From contig NZ_LIVZ01000015.1 of the NCBI RefSeq assembly GCF_001905845.1, positions 1-64,000 on the forward strand: a DNA stretch of 64,000 nucleotides, given 5' to 3'. Below the pieces are notes generated by a model. The model ran no database searches and was not told the origin of the DNA. It worked only from the letters and a program-made list of their open reading frames with translations. Source of the stretch: Streptomyces sp. TSRI0107 (lineage in GTDB: Bacteria; Actinomycetota; Actinomycetes; Streptomycetales; Streptomycetaceae). Made by a program: the position numbers and the translations under genes. Within the stretch, counting starts at the first letter, position 1. Each line of letters opens with the position of its first letter. Shown piece by piece: positions 49,276 to 59,512 of this stretch.

Positions 49276-50199
49276 ATGCGTCGCGTCCGCTACGAGGTCA
49301 ACGGCGGCCCAGAGGTTCTCTTCACCGAGGAGGTCCCCGCCCCGCAGCCCGGCCCCGGTGAGCTGCTCGTCCGTACCGAAGCGGTCGGTGTCACGCTGCC
49401 CGCCGTGCGGAAGGTGCGCGAGGGCACCGAGCCCGGCCCGCTCGGCGGCGAGGTGGCGGGCACTGTCACCGCCGTCGGAGAAGACGTCACCGGTTTCGCC
49501 GTGGGCGACCGCGTCACCGGCCTGTGCTTCTCGCACGCCTATGCCGAACTCGCCGTGCTGCACCACTCGATGGCCTCGGCGATTCCCGACCGGGCCACCG
49601 CCGTGGACGCCGTGGCGCTGGTCCGCAGCGGCCTGGTGGCCCGCGGGGCATACGAGGCCGGCCGGCCCCGCCCCGGGGACGCGGTCCTGGTCACGGCGGC
49701 GGCCAGCGCGGTCGGCACCCTCGCCGTGCAGTACGCGAAGGCCGGCGGAGCCTCCCGCGTGGTCGCGGCCGTCGGCAGCGCGGACAAGGCGGAGTTCGTT
49801 CGCAGCCTCGGTGCCGACGAGGTCGTGCTGTACGAGGACGACTCCTGGGGCGATCCCGTCGACGTCGTCATCGACGGGGTCGGCGGAGAACTCCTCGGCC
49901 CCGCGGTGCGTGCCCTCGCCGCCGGCGGCCGCCTGGTCGCCTTCAGTTCGGGTGGCGGCACGATCGACGCCTACCAGCTGCTCGTCCGCAGTGCCTCGGT
50001 CATCGGCTTCCAGATGGCGGCCGTCGCCCGGGACAGTCCCGGGACGTACGCGCACTGGCTTGCCGAGCTGTGGGAACTCCACCGCCACCACACACTGCGC
50101 CCCCGCGTCTTCGCCGAAGTACCGCTCGCCGAGGCAGCCCGCGCCCACGAGATCGTCGAGTCCCGCAGCAACCTGGGGAAGGTCGTGCTGGTCCCCTGA
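49276..50199 (+). CDS. Quinone-oxidoreductase-type MDR protein
   Basis: A 307-residue zinc-independent MDR reductase: MRRVRYEVNGGPEVLFTEEVPAPQPGPGELLVR, NADP-binding LVTAAASAVGTLAVQYAKAGGA and DVVIDGVGGELLGPAVRALAAGGRLVAFSSGG. It would reduce quinones or enals with NADPH. GGGAGG precedes ATG 49276. Divergent from a MarR regulator, the common layout for a stress- or electrophile-inducible detoxifying enzyme. Confidence 0.9.
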   Translation: MRRVRYEVNGGPEVLFTEEVPAPQPGPGELLVRTEAVGVTLPAVRKVREGTEPGPLGGEVAGTVTAVGEDVTGFAVGDRVTGLCFSHAYAELAVLHHSMASAIPDRATAVDAVALVRSGLVARGAYEAGRPRPGDAVLVTAAASAVGTLAVQYAKAGGASRVVAAVGSADKAEFVRSLGADEVVLYEDDSWGDPVDVVIDGVGGELLGPAVRALAAGGRLVAFSSGGGTIDAYQLLVRSASVIGFQMAAVARDSPGTYAHWLAELWELHRHHTLRPRVFAEVPLAEAARAHEIVESRSNLGKVVLVP

Positions 50200-50224
50200 G
50201 GCCCGGGACGTAGAGTGCGTCCTC

Positions 50225-51583
50225 GTGGACGCTGCTGAACTCGACCGCCGGGCCTTGGCGCACGACGGATGGATCCCTCCCCACCTGGTCTCCTGGCTCG
50301 TCGACCACGGCCATGCCGACGAGGTCGAACGCCAGGCGCGGGCCGGCGACTGGTTCTGTGCGCAGGCGTGGGTGCGGATCCTCGTCGAGGAGGACCGGCG
50401 GGACGAGGCGCTGGAAGTGCTCGGCCCGTACCTCGCCACCGGCTGGTGGGAGGCGGCCCACCGCGTCGCCGAGCTGCTCGAGCGGTGGGGGCGGGTGGAC
50501 GAGGCGGTCGCGGTCTTCCGCGCGAACATGCGGCCCGACGGGCGGCGGGCGCTGAAGTACTTCGCGCTGCTACTGGCCCGGAACGGCCGGGGCGACGAGG
50601 CGTTCGGCCTGCTCCTGCCGCACCTCGACGACTGGTTCCTCGCCGACGCCCTGGTCGAGGCGAGCGCCGGCCTGGGGCGGGACGAAGAGCTCGCCTCGCT
50701 GCTGGCCGCCCGTGTCGAGGCGGGCCGGGAGGGCGAGTGGCCGGACTTCGGTGGGCGGACCACCAGACCCGGCAACGCCGTCGACCTGCTGGCCACCGTG
50801 CGCGAGCGGCAGGGCCGGGTCGACGAGGCGATCGCCCTGCTGCGGACGCGGCAGATCACGTCGGTCAACGGCCGTGACCAGCTGGCCGATCTGCTCGTCC
50901 GGCACGATCGGATCGAGGAGCTGCGGGAGTACGCGGCGGCCGATCCTCTCGGCGACGCCGCCCAGTGCCTCGCGGAATACTTGGAGCAGCGCGGGGACGT
51001 GGCGGGCGCGATCGACGTCTACCGGACGCTCGCTCCGGAAGACATGCCGCACACGGCGGTACTGCTCTCACTGCTGCTGGCCCGGCACGGCCGGGGGGAC
51101 GAGGCGATCGAGCTGCTGAGCTCGCTGCCGAGCGCGGCCGGCGGCGACGAGGACTGGGTCGTCGGCACGCTGTGCACCCTGTACATCGAGCAGGGCCGTG
51201 CCGAGGACGGTTTGGCGCACCTCGACGGTCTCAAAGCCCGGGTCGGTGGCGAATCCGATGCCGAGGCGAGCGAGTTCTTCCGGCTGCGGACCAAGCTCCT
51301 GGTCGCCTGCGGCCGCCGGGAGCAGGCGATCGAGGAGGCCCGCGCGCGCCCTGGGTCGGCCGGCTGGTACGAGACGCAGAACCTGGCGAGGCTGCTTTTC
51401 GACGCAGGACGCCCGGAGGAGGCAGTCGCGGTCCTGGACCCGGCCGTACCGGCCAACCGCAAGGCCCTCGCCGCACATCTCATGACGGCCGGCCGCATCG
51501 AGGAATCGGTGGCCCTCTTCCGCGATCCGGTGGAGGAGGCCGAGCCCCTGCGTACGCGGATCTGGCCGGCCGTCGCGCCATAG
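50225..51583 (+). CDS. TPR-like helical repeat protein
   Basis: A 452-residue protein of repeated two-helix units, with recurring GRxxEAxxLL motifs such as GRVDEAVAVFRAN, GRGDEAFGLLLPHL, GRVDEAIALLRTRQ, GRGDEAIELLSSL and GRPEEAVAVLDPA. It has no signal peptide or enzyme domain; presumably a cytosolic scaffold. Begins 25 bp after the quinone-oxidoreductase gene, so it may share its transcript. GTG 50225 is the likely start. Confidence 0.8.
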   Translation: MDAAELDRRALAHDGWIPPHLVSWLVDHGHADEVERQARAGDWFCAQAWVRILVEEDRRDEALEVLGPYLATGWWEAAHRVAELLERWGRVDEAVAVFRANMRPDGRRALKYFALLLARNGRGDEAFGLLLPHLDDWFLADALVEASAGLGRDEELASLLAARVEAGREGEWPDFGGRTTRPGNAVDLLATVRERQGRVDEAIALLRTRQITSVNGRDQLADLLVRHDRIEELREYAAADPLGDAAQCLAEYLEQRGDVAGAIDVYRTLAPEDMPHTAVLLSLLLARHGRGDEAIELLSSLPSAAGGDEDWVVGTLCTLYIEQGRAEDGLAHLDGLKARVGGESDAEASEFFRLRTKLLVACGRREQAIEEARARPGSAGWYETQNLARLLFDAGRPEEAVAVLDPAVPANRKALAAHLMTAGRIEESVALFRDPVEEAEPLRTRIWPAVAP

Positions 51584-51628
51584 TCCGATGAGCGGGAAGG
51601 GGTGGGAACAAGCTGCCGTCACTTCACT

Positions 51629-52138
51629 TCACACCGCCCTGACAAGGCGGTTGGCGAGTGTCGACATGGTGTACGTACCGATGCCCATGACGACTTCCAG
51701 GGCGTTGCGCTCCGTGTAGCCGTGCGCCAGCAGGGCCTTGATCACGTCGTCCTCCACGGCGCCCGCGGCGGACAGGACCTCGAGGGTGAACGTCCGGATC
51801 GCGGCGAGGCGTTCGTCGGCCGGCGCGCGTTCCTCCCGCAGGGCGGTGATCAGTTCCGGGTCCGCGTCGAGCTTGCGCAGCTTGCCGGTGTGCATGGCGA
51901 CACAGATGTGGCACTGGTTGCGGACGGCGATGGTCATGATGACGACCTCCCTGGCCAGGGGGTCGAGAGTGCAGCGCTCGAAACTCGCGCTCAGGGACAG
52001 GAAACCGTTGAGCAGTTCGGGCGATGCGGCCAGCCGCGCCACGGCGTCCGGCATGATGCCGCCCGACGCCTCGGCCACGGCCCGCATCGCTCGTCGCGAC
52101 GCCTGCGGGGCGTTCTCCACGCTGTGTGCAGCGAACAT
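51629..52138 (-). CDS. Carboxymuconolactone decarboxylase/AhpD-family protein
   Basis: A 169-residue AhpD-like protein with the redox motif NQCHICVAMHTGKLRKL near residue 80, whose CxxC and following His are typical of AhpD-type peroxidase partners. LDPLAREVVIMTIAVRN precedes it. AGGAGGG stands 4 nt before ATG 52138. Divergent from a MarR regulator whose operator lies between the two genes, so an oxidative or thiol stress role is likely. Confidence 0.88.
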   Translation of the reverse strand: MFAAHSVENAPQASRRAMRAVAEASGGIMPDAVARLAASPELLNGFLSLSASFERCTLDPLAREVVIMTIAVRNQCHICVAMHTGKLRKLDADPELITALREERAPADERLAAIRTFTLEVLSAAGAVEDDVIKALLAHGYTERNALEVVMGIGTYTMSTLANRLVRAV

Positions 52139-52148
52139 GGCACCCTCC

Positions 52149-52170
52149 TAATATGGTCAACATGGTTGAC
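52149..52170. promoter_or_regulatory. -10 and perfect MarR palindrome over the start codon
   Basis: TAATAT (52149-52154) ends 7 nt before ATG 52162, the layout of a leaderless start. The palindrome GTCAACATGGTTGAC (52156-52170, 6-bp perfect arms) is centred on the ATG itself, so the bound regulator would cover the transcription start and the initiation codon. Confidence 0.65.
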
Positions 52171-52716
52171 GAACAGATGGTAAACCAGGTTGCCTTTCCG
52201 GGGAAGGGTGAAGGCGACGGCGGCGGCGACGCCCGCGGAAACCCCGACCGGCCGAGAGCCGGGTACGAACTCCCCCTGCTCCTCTTCGCGGGCTTCCGCA
52301 CCCTCATCGACGACGTGCACGCCGAGCTGGCTCGTCAGGGGCATCCGGACGCGCGCCCGGCACACGGATTCGCCCTGCAGGCCATCGGCCTCGACGGCGC
52401 CACCGCCAGTGACATCGCCCGTCGCCTGGGGATCTCGAAACAGGCGGCCGGCAAGACGGTCGACCGGCTGGTCGCCCTCGACTACGCCGAGCGCGTCGAC
52501 GACCCCGCCGACGCCCGGCGCAAGCTCGTACGGCTGACAGCGCGCGGTCATGACGTACTGGCCCGATCGGCCGCGATCTTCGACCGACTACGTGCGGAGT
52601 GGGCCACGGTCCTGGGCGAGGAACAGTTGCGTGCGATCGAGGACGGCCTGAGCGCCGTGGCGGCACCCGGGGCGTTCCGGCTCGACGCCGCCGGATGGAT
52701 CGGCGGGATGGGCTGA
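52162..52716 (+). CDS. MarR-family regulator, probably autoregulated and leaderless
   Basis: A 184-residue MarR protein. An N-terminal Gly/Asp-rich stretch of about 30 residues precedes the helical core; the winged helix is ALQAIGLDGATASDIARRLGISKQAAGKTVDRLVALDYAERVDDPADARRKLVRLTARG. ATG 52162 is favoured by the -10 position, with 52153 and 52177 as alternatives. Presumably controls the divergent AhpD-like gene. Confidence 0.87.
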   Translation: MVDEQMVNQVAFPGKGEGDGGGDARGNPDRPRAGYELPLLLFAGFRTLIDDVHAELARQGHPDARPAHGFALQAIGLDGATASDIARRLGISKQAAGKTVDRLVALDYAERVDDPADARRKLVRLTARGHDVLARSAAIFDRLRAEWATVLGEEQLRAIEDGLSAVAAPGAFRLDAAGWIGGMG

Positions 52717-52886
52717 GTGGGCCGACCGGGTCGGCTGGGTCGGCGGGTCGCCTGGGGGGAGTAGATCCATTATCGCGGTCCGCACGGGCGCCTGTCACCA
52801 TTCTCCGAAATGATCTTTCCGTCCGGAATGCGTTCTAACGTTGCCGGCAACGAGCACAACGGCACCGACACACACGGGAGTTGGAA

Positions 52887-53393
52887 GTGGCACACGACGT
52901 TGCCGCGCTGGCGGAGGAACTGCGGGCCATGGCCGCGGCCGATCACCGGTCCTCGGTCCACGCGAACAGCGACGACCCCGCCGAGCAGCTGGCCTGGCGG
53001 CGGCTGACCGCACGGCACGGCGACCGACTCGCCGAGATCATGGACGAGTACGGCTGGCCGACCGCGGACCTCGTCGGCGAGGAGGCCGCCCGCGCGGCCT
53101 GGCTGGTCGCCCAGCACGCCGACCGGCAGCTCGACGTCCAGCGACGAGCCCTCCGGCTGATGCGGCAGGCGGTGGCGGAGGGGTCGGCCGGCCCTCGCGA
53201 GCTGGCCTTCCTGCACGACCGCACGCTGGTCAACGAGGGCCGCGAGCAGATCTACGGCACACAGATCGCCGGCGTGCGGGACGGCGCCCCGGTTCCGTGG
53301 CCCTGCGAAGAACCGGAGCGCGTGGACGAGCTCCGCGCGGAGGTCGGCATCGAGCCCTTCGACGAGTACGTCGGCAAGTTCGCGATGGGCTGA
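52887..53393 (+). CDS. DUF6624-like protein
   Basis: A 168-residue helical protein: DVAALAEELRAMAAADHRSS, WRRLTARHGDRLAEIMDEYGWPTADLVGEEAARAAWLVAQHAD, and FLHDRTLVNEGREQIYGTQI. The GWP-GxxA-WLxxQHAD pattern is typical of DUF6624, whose function is unknown. GTG 52887 has GGGAG 6 nt upstream. Followed by a MITE; not clearly linked to its neighbours. Confidence 0.75.
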   Translation: MAHDVAALAEELRAMAAADHRSSVHANSDDPAEQLAWRRLTARHGDRLAEIMDEYGWPTADLVGEEAARAAWLVAQHADRQLDVQRRALRLMRQAVAEGSAGPRELAFLHDRTLVNEGREQIYGTQIAGVRDGAPVPWPCEEPERVDELRAEVGIEPFDEYVGKFAMG

Positions 53394-53438
53394 CGTCCCG
53401 GCGTGCCCGGCGGGCGGGGCGGGCGGGGCGAGGACCTA

Positions 53439-53632
53439 GGGGGTGTCTCGTCGATCAGGCCGGATCAGGGAGCGGCGTCTGGTGCCGTGCATCGCAAGGC
53501 GGAGGAGGGAGTCGATGCGGAGCGATGGGGGTGCCCCCGCGGGAGCTCGTTCGAGCGTGGGGGAGAGTGACGACAACGCGGCGAGGCGTGGTGCCAGGCG
53601 CCGCGAGCCCGGCATGATCGGCGAGACACCCC
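53439..53632. mobile_element. 194-bp MITE with 24-bp terminal inverted repeats
   Basis: The tips GGGGTGTCTCG and CGAGACACCCC are perfect inverses; the similarity continues to 24 bp with two mismatches. CTAG flanks both sides (53435-53438 and 53633-53636) as a target duplication. No transposase fits in 194 bp. The centre carries a further common Streptomyces palindrome around GGGGGTGCCCCC (53527-53538). The tips share GGGGTGTC and CTAG with the IS end at the left edge of the window. It lies between two convergent genes. Confidence 0.85.
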
Positions 53633-53666
53633 CTAGGCCTGGGCGCGGCGCACCGCGGTCCGGCAC

Positions 53667-56351
<2,685 letters not shown>

Positions 56352-56555
56352 GGCACCGCGCTCCTTAGCTGTGCAGCCGCAGCCGTCCGGGCTTCCTCCC
56401 TTCCAGTCTGGGTCGCGGGCCCGGCCGGGGCAGGTGGGAACGGCCCCGCCCGGTACCGGCCGCCGGCCGTGCGGCGGACGCGGGAATGCCGGACGCTGAG
56501 AGTGTCACCCGCCCACGACGGCGAGCGACGCGACCTCACCCCGGGAGGCGCTGCC

Positions 56556-57167
56556 ATGACCACCGCGCCCACACCCCGCACCGGCGGCAGGCCCGTAGGG
56601 GGGTGGCTGTGGCGGTGGCGGAACAACCCGCTGCGCCGCCTCAGCGACCGAGTCGAAGCCTGGCTCGTGCTGGGCGTCTGGATCGCCGCCGTGCTGGGCG
56701 GCGCCGTCGCGGGCCTGGCCGCGGCCGACTCGGTCGGCCATGCCCTCGACGTACGGCGCGCGCAGACGCGGCCCGTGCCGGCCGTGCTGACCGAGGACGC
56801 GCCGAGGACCGTACCCGTCACGGAGGACGGCTCGGGCGGGGACACGGTGTGGGCGCGGGTGCGCTGGACCAGCCCCGACGGCGCCACGCACACCGGACGC
56901 GCCCGGGTCGCGCCCGCCGCAGAGGCGGGCACGCGGGTGACGGTGTGGGTCGGCCCGAGCGGCACAACGGGTGCCCGGCCGCCCACGCTCACGGAGTCGA
57001 CGGTCCAGGCAGCCGTCATCGGCACGCTGGCCGGGCTCGGCACCGTGGCGACGGCCTGGCTCGGCGGGCGGCTCGCCCGCGCGCAACTCGACCGGCGGCG
57101 TCTGGCCCAGTGGGAGGCGGAGTGGCGGCAGGTGGGTCCGCGGTGGAGGAAGCGGATGACCGGCTGA
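56556..57167 (+). CDS. Rv1733c-like two-helix membrane protein
   Basis: A 203-residue protein. The N-terminal WRWRNNPLRRLSDRVEAW leads into a helix (about 40-62); a soluble loop with ARVRWTSPDGATHTGRARV and VTVWVGPSG follows; a second helix (about 152-172) precedes a charged C-terminus. This layout matches Rv1733c of M. tuberculosis, a DosR-regulated protein of unknown function. Divergent from PPDK. ATG 56556 has GGGAGG 9 nt upstream. Confidence 0.8.
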   Translation: MTTAPTPRTGGRPVGGWLWRWRNNPLRRLSDRVEAWLVLGVWIAAVLGGAVAGLAAADSVGHALDVRRAQTRPVPAVLTEDAPRTVPVTEDGSGGDTVWARVRWTSPDGATHTGRARVAPAAEAGTRVTVWVGPSGTTGARPPTLTESTVQAAVIGTLAGLGTVATAWLGGRLARAQLDRRRLAQWEAEWRQVGPRWRKRMTG

Positions 57168-57248
57168 ACCGGCTCCGCCCCGGCGTCGGCGGAGGGTACG
57201 GGGCACCGGCTCCCCGGGACGCCTCCCGGCAGGACACGGGCACGTCGC

Positions 57249-57707
57249 TCATGTCTCGCTCCCGCTGCCGTACGGGGCGTACAGGTCGAGCAGCCGGATG
57301 CGGGAGGCGTGCAGCCGGTCGGCGACCACCTGGCCGACCCAGAGCGCCACGGCCCGGCCGAACGCGGCGTCCTGCTCGCACAGCGCCCGTACGGCTCGCG
57401 CGTCGAACTCGTACGCCCGTACCGTGGTCGTCGCCTGGGCGCCCAGGTGCCACATGTGCGGCGGGAAGTGCCAGGACCAGCCGACCAGTTGACCCTGCCC
57501 CAGCGACTCGATGACGGCACTGCGGCGGCCGGGGACGTGGAGGTCGAGAACGACCGTCCCGGTGCGCACGACCCAGAACCGGTCGGCTCGCTGGCCCTCC
57601 TCGAACAGGCGGGTGCCCTCGTCGAAGGACACCTCGCGGGCGAGCCGCATCAGCCGCTCGCGGTGCTCGGCCGGCAGGGCCCTGGCCAGGGTGGTGACGG
57701 ACATCAT
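57249..57707 (-). CDS. Cyclic-nucleotide-binding-domain protein without HTH
   Basis: A 152-residue Crp-type sensory domain: FDEGTRLFEEGQRADRFWVVRTGTVVLDLHVPGRRSAVIESLGQGQLVGWSWHFPPHMWHL, then a helix ending with VVADRLHASRIRLLDLYAP. The DNA-binding helix-turn-helix of CRP/FNR proteins is missing and the cAMP-contact Arg/Glu pair is not evident, so ligand binding is doubtful. GAGGAG lies before ATG 57707. Divergent from a universal-stress-protein gene; DosR-like boxes are in the shared upstream region. Confidence 0.82.
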   Translation of the reverse strand: MMSVTTLARALPAEHRERLMRLAREVSFDEGTRLFEEGQRADRFWVVRTGTVVLDLHVPGRRSAVIESLGQGQLVGWSWHFPPHMWHLGAQATTTVRAYEFDARAVRALCEQDAAFGRAVALWVGQVVADRLHASRIRLLDLYAPYGSGSET

Positions 57708-57858
57708 CGCTTCGGCTCCTCTGGGTCGGCAGGAGAAGTCCGGGTCGGGGCGGCGGCAGCGGCCCGCTCCATGTGAAGGGCAGTCGGTCGGCGGCGCCCT
57801 GCTTCCAGCGTCTGCCCGACCGCGGCGGCGCGCCACAGGCCACCCGGAGTCCCCGTAG

Positions 57859-57892
57859 GGGCCGAACGTCCCCGGCGGGGGACGAACAGCCC
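57859..57892. promoter_or_regulatory. Tandem DosR/DevR-like palindromes
   Basis: GGGCCGAACGTCCC (57859-57872) and GGGACGAACAGCCC (57879-57892) both follow the GGGxC-N4-GxCCC layout of DosR boxes, the second with one less match. Their starts are 20 bp apart, two helical turns. They lie between 57707 (minus strand) and 57967 (plus strand). Confidence 0.5.
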
Positions 57893-57966
57893 CTCGTGGC
57901 GGACCCTTCCGGGTGCGACCGTGGAAGTGGTTCTGCAATCTGCCCGGTGCCGAGGCGGTGGGAACG

Positions 57967-58845
57967 ATGACGCTGGAACATCCCCTGGTGGTGGGCGTCG
58001 ACGGGTCGGAAGGCAGCGACGTGGCGGTCGACTGGGCGGTGGACGAGGCCTCCCGGCACGGCCTCGCCCTGCGCCTGGTGCATGCCTCGCTGTGGGAGCG
58101 CTACGAGCACCTGGCCCCGTCGGGGAGCCTGGAGCGCCCGGCCGAGCAGGTGATGGCGGAACACATCGTCGCCTCCGCGGCCGAACGGGCCCGGCGCCGC
58201 GACCCCGACGTGAAGGTCCTCACCGACATCGTCGCGGCGGACGCGACGAACGCACTCCTCTCCGAGGGTGAGCGAGCCACGGCCCTGGTCACCGGATGCC
58301 GCGGCCGCGGCGGGCTGAAGGGCCTGCTGCTCGGCTCCGTCAGCCTGGCCGTCGCGGCCCGCGCGACCTGCCCGGTGATCGTGGTCCGCGGCGACAAGGC
58401 CGGCCTGGCCGGAACCCACCGCCGGATCCTCCTCGGCGCCGGGGACGCCGCGGAAAGCGGGGACGCCGCTGAGTTCGCCTTCCGCGAGGCCGAGTGCCGC
58501 CGGAGCGTCCTGGACGCGGTCCGCGCCTGGCGCCGCCCCGCGCACGAACCGGCCGGCTCCGCCACCGGCGAGGAACCGGCCCGGCATCACGAGCGGCAGG
58601 CCCGTACCGGGCTGGACGAAGTCCTCCGCGCCGCCGTCGCCGCGCACCCCGGCGTACGGGTGCGGCCCGCGACCGTGGAGGGGCCCGCCCACAAGGTGCT
58701 GGTGCTCCGGTCGGCCGCGGCCGACCTAGTGGTCGTCGGAGCACGGCGCACGCAGGGCCACTTCGGGCTCCAGCTCGGCCGGGTCGCCCACACGCTGCTG
58801 CACCACTCGTACAGCCCGGTGGCCGTGGTGCCGCAGCGTGACTGA
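57967..58845 (+). CDS. Universal stress protein, two UspA domains
   Basis: A 292-residue tandem UspA protein. The first domain has LVVGVDGSEGSDVAVDWAVDEA (residues 7-28) and ATP-binding GCRGRGGLKGLLLGSVSLAVAARATCPVIVVRG (about 117-149). The second (about 150-292) is degenerate at its start (RILLGAGDAAESG lacks the usual VDGS) but keeps VVVGARRTQGHFGLQLGRVAHTLLHHSYSPVAVV. Related proteins bind ATP and act in dormancy. Two DosR-like boxes precede it. Confidence 0.9.
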   Translation: MTLEHPLVVGVDGSEGSDVAVDWAVDEASRHGLALRLVHASLWERYEHLAPSGSLERPAEQVMAEHIVASAAERARRRDPDVKVLTDIVAADATNALLSEGERATALVTGCRGRGGLKGLLLGSVSLAVAARATCPVIVVRGDKAGLAGTHRRILLGAGDAAESGDAAEFAFREAECRRSVLDAVRAWRRPAHEPAGSATGEEPARHHERQARTGLDEVLRAAVAAHPGVRVRPATVEGPAHKVLVLRSAAADLVVVGARRTQGHFGLQLGRVAHTLLHHSYSPVAVVPQRD

Positions 58846-58851
58846 AAGGCA

Positions 58852-58907
58852 ACCGGCAACCGGCGAACGGCTACCGGCTGCCGGCTACCGGCTGCCGACC
58901 CGCCGGT
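58852..58907. repeat. Short ACCGGC-type tandem repeats between convergent genes
   Basis: The 66-bp space between the universal-stress gene and Hsp20 consists largely of imperfect ACCGGC and TGCCGGCT units, including a repeated CTACCGGCTGCCG. Such GC-rich self-complementary repeats could fold into hairpins and terminate transcription from both sides. Confidence 0.55.
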
Positions 58908-58911
58908 CGGT

Positions 58912-59340
58912 TCAACGCGAATCGACGCTGAGCGGCCGCCTGACCGGGATGGTCCTGATGCCCGTCGTCGCCTGCCGTACCGGCATCCTGACGGTCAGGA
59001 CACCGTGCTCGCACTCAGCCGTCGCCTCGTCGCTCATGGCGCCGGGCGGCAGCGGGGTGGAGTGCCCGAAGTGGAATACCGTGACGCCTTGATCGGTGGT
59101 CTCGCCGCTGCGCTCCGCACGGAGAGTCAGGCAGCCTTCCGCGACGATGATCTCGATCTCCTCGGCGTCGATCCCCGGAAGCTCGGCCTGCAGCTCGAAC
59201 CTGTCGTCGACCAGGCGTTCCTCGACGTGGATCCCGTGCCTCGCCGGAATGGCGTCCAGCTCGGGGAACCCCGCCTCCAGCCAGTCGGACGGATCGGACA
59301 GTGCGGGCCGGCCAGGGAGCCGGTCGGTCGTACCGCTCAT
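58912..59340 (-). CDS. Hsp20/alpha-crystallin-family chaperone
   Basis: A 142-residue small heat-shock protein: VEERLVDDRFELQAELPGIDAEEIEIIVAEGCLTLRAER is the first half of the alpha-crystallin domain and ATAECEHGVLTVRMPV the A-x-x-x-x-G-V-L-T-V signature. ATP-independent holdase, cytosolic. Homologues (Hsp16.3/Acr) are the marker of actinomycete hypoxic dormancy. A DosR-like palindrome lies 56 bp upstream. Confidence 0.92.
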   Translation of the reverse strand: MSGTTDRLPGRPALSDPSDWLEAGFPELDAIPARHGIHVEERLVDDRFELQAELPGIDAEEIEIIVAEGCLTLRAERSGETTDQGVTVFHFGHSTPLPPGAMSDEATAECEHGVLTVRMPVRQATTGIRTIPVRRPLSVDSR

Positions 59341-59395
59341 GTCTGTGCCTCCTTCTCCCCACATCCAGGGTCGCCGCAGAAACCCGCGGGCGCAT

Positions 59396-59409
59396 GGGCC
59401 GACCGGCCC
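59396..59409. promoter_or_regulatory. DosR-like palindrome upstream of hsp20
   Basis: GGGCCGACCGGCCC fits the GGGxC-N4-GxCCC layout of the boxes at 57859-57892. GC-rich palindromes occur by chance in this genome, so this is weaker than the tandem pair. Confidence 0.3.
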
Positions 59410-59466
59410 CATACCGGCCCCATACCGGTCCATACGGCCCCATACAGCCCATACGGGCCCGTCCGG
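59407..59466. repeat. Degenerate tandem repeat, CCCCATACCGG type
   Basis: About five or six units of 9-11 bp around a CCATAC core begin near 59407, 59418, 59429, 59438 and 59448. They occupy the upstream region of hsp20 and the 3' side of the channel gene. The core CATAC may give several weak -10-like GTATGG elements on the minus strand. Confidence 0.75.
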
Positions 59467-59512
59467 CCCTGTCAGCCGATCGGCGAACCCCGCGGAGCCT
59501 CCCGGCGCCGGT

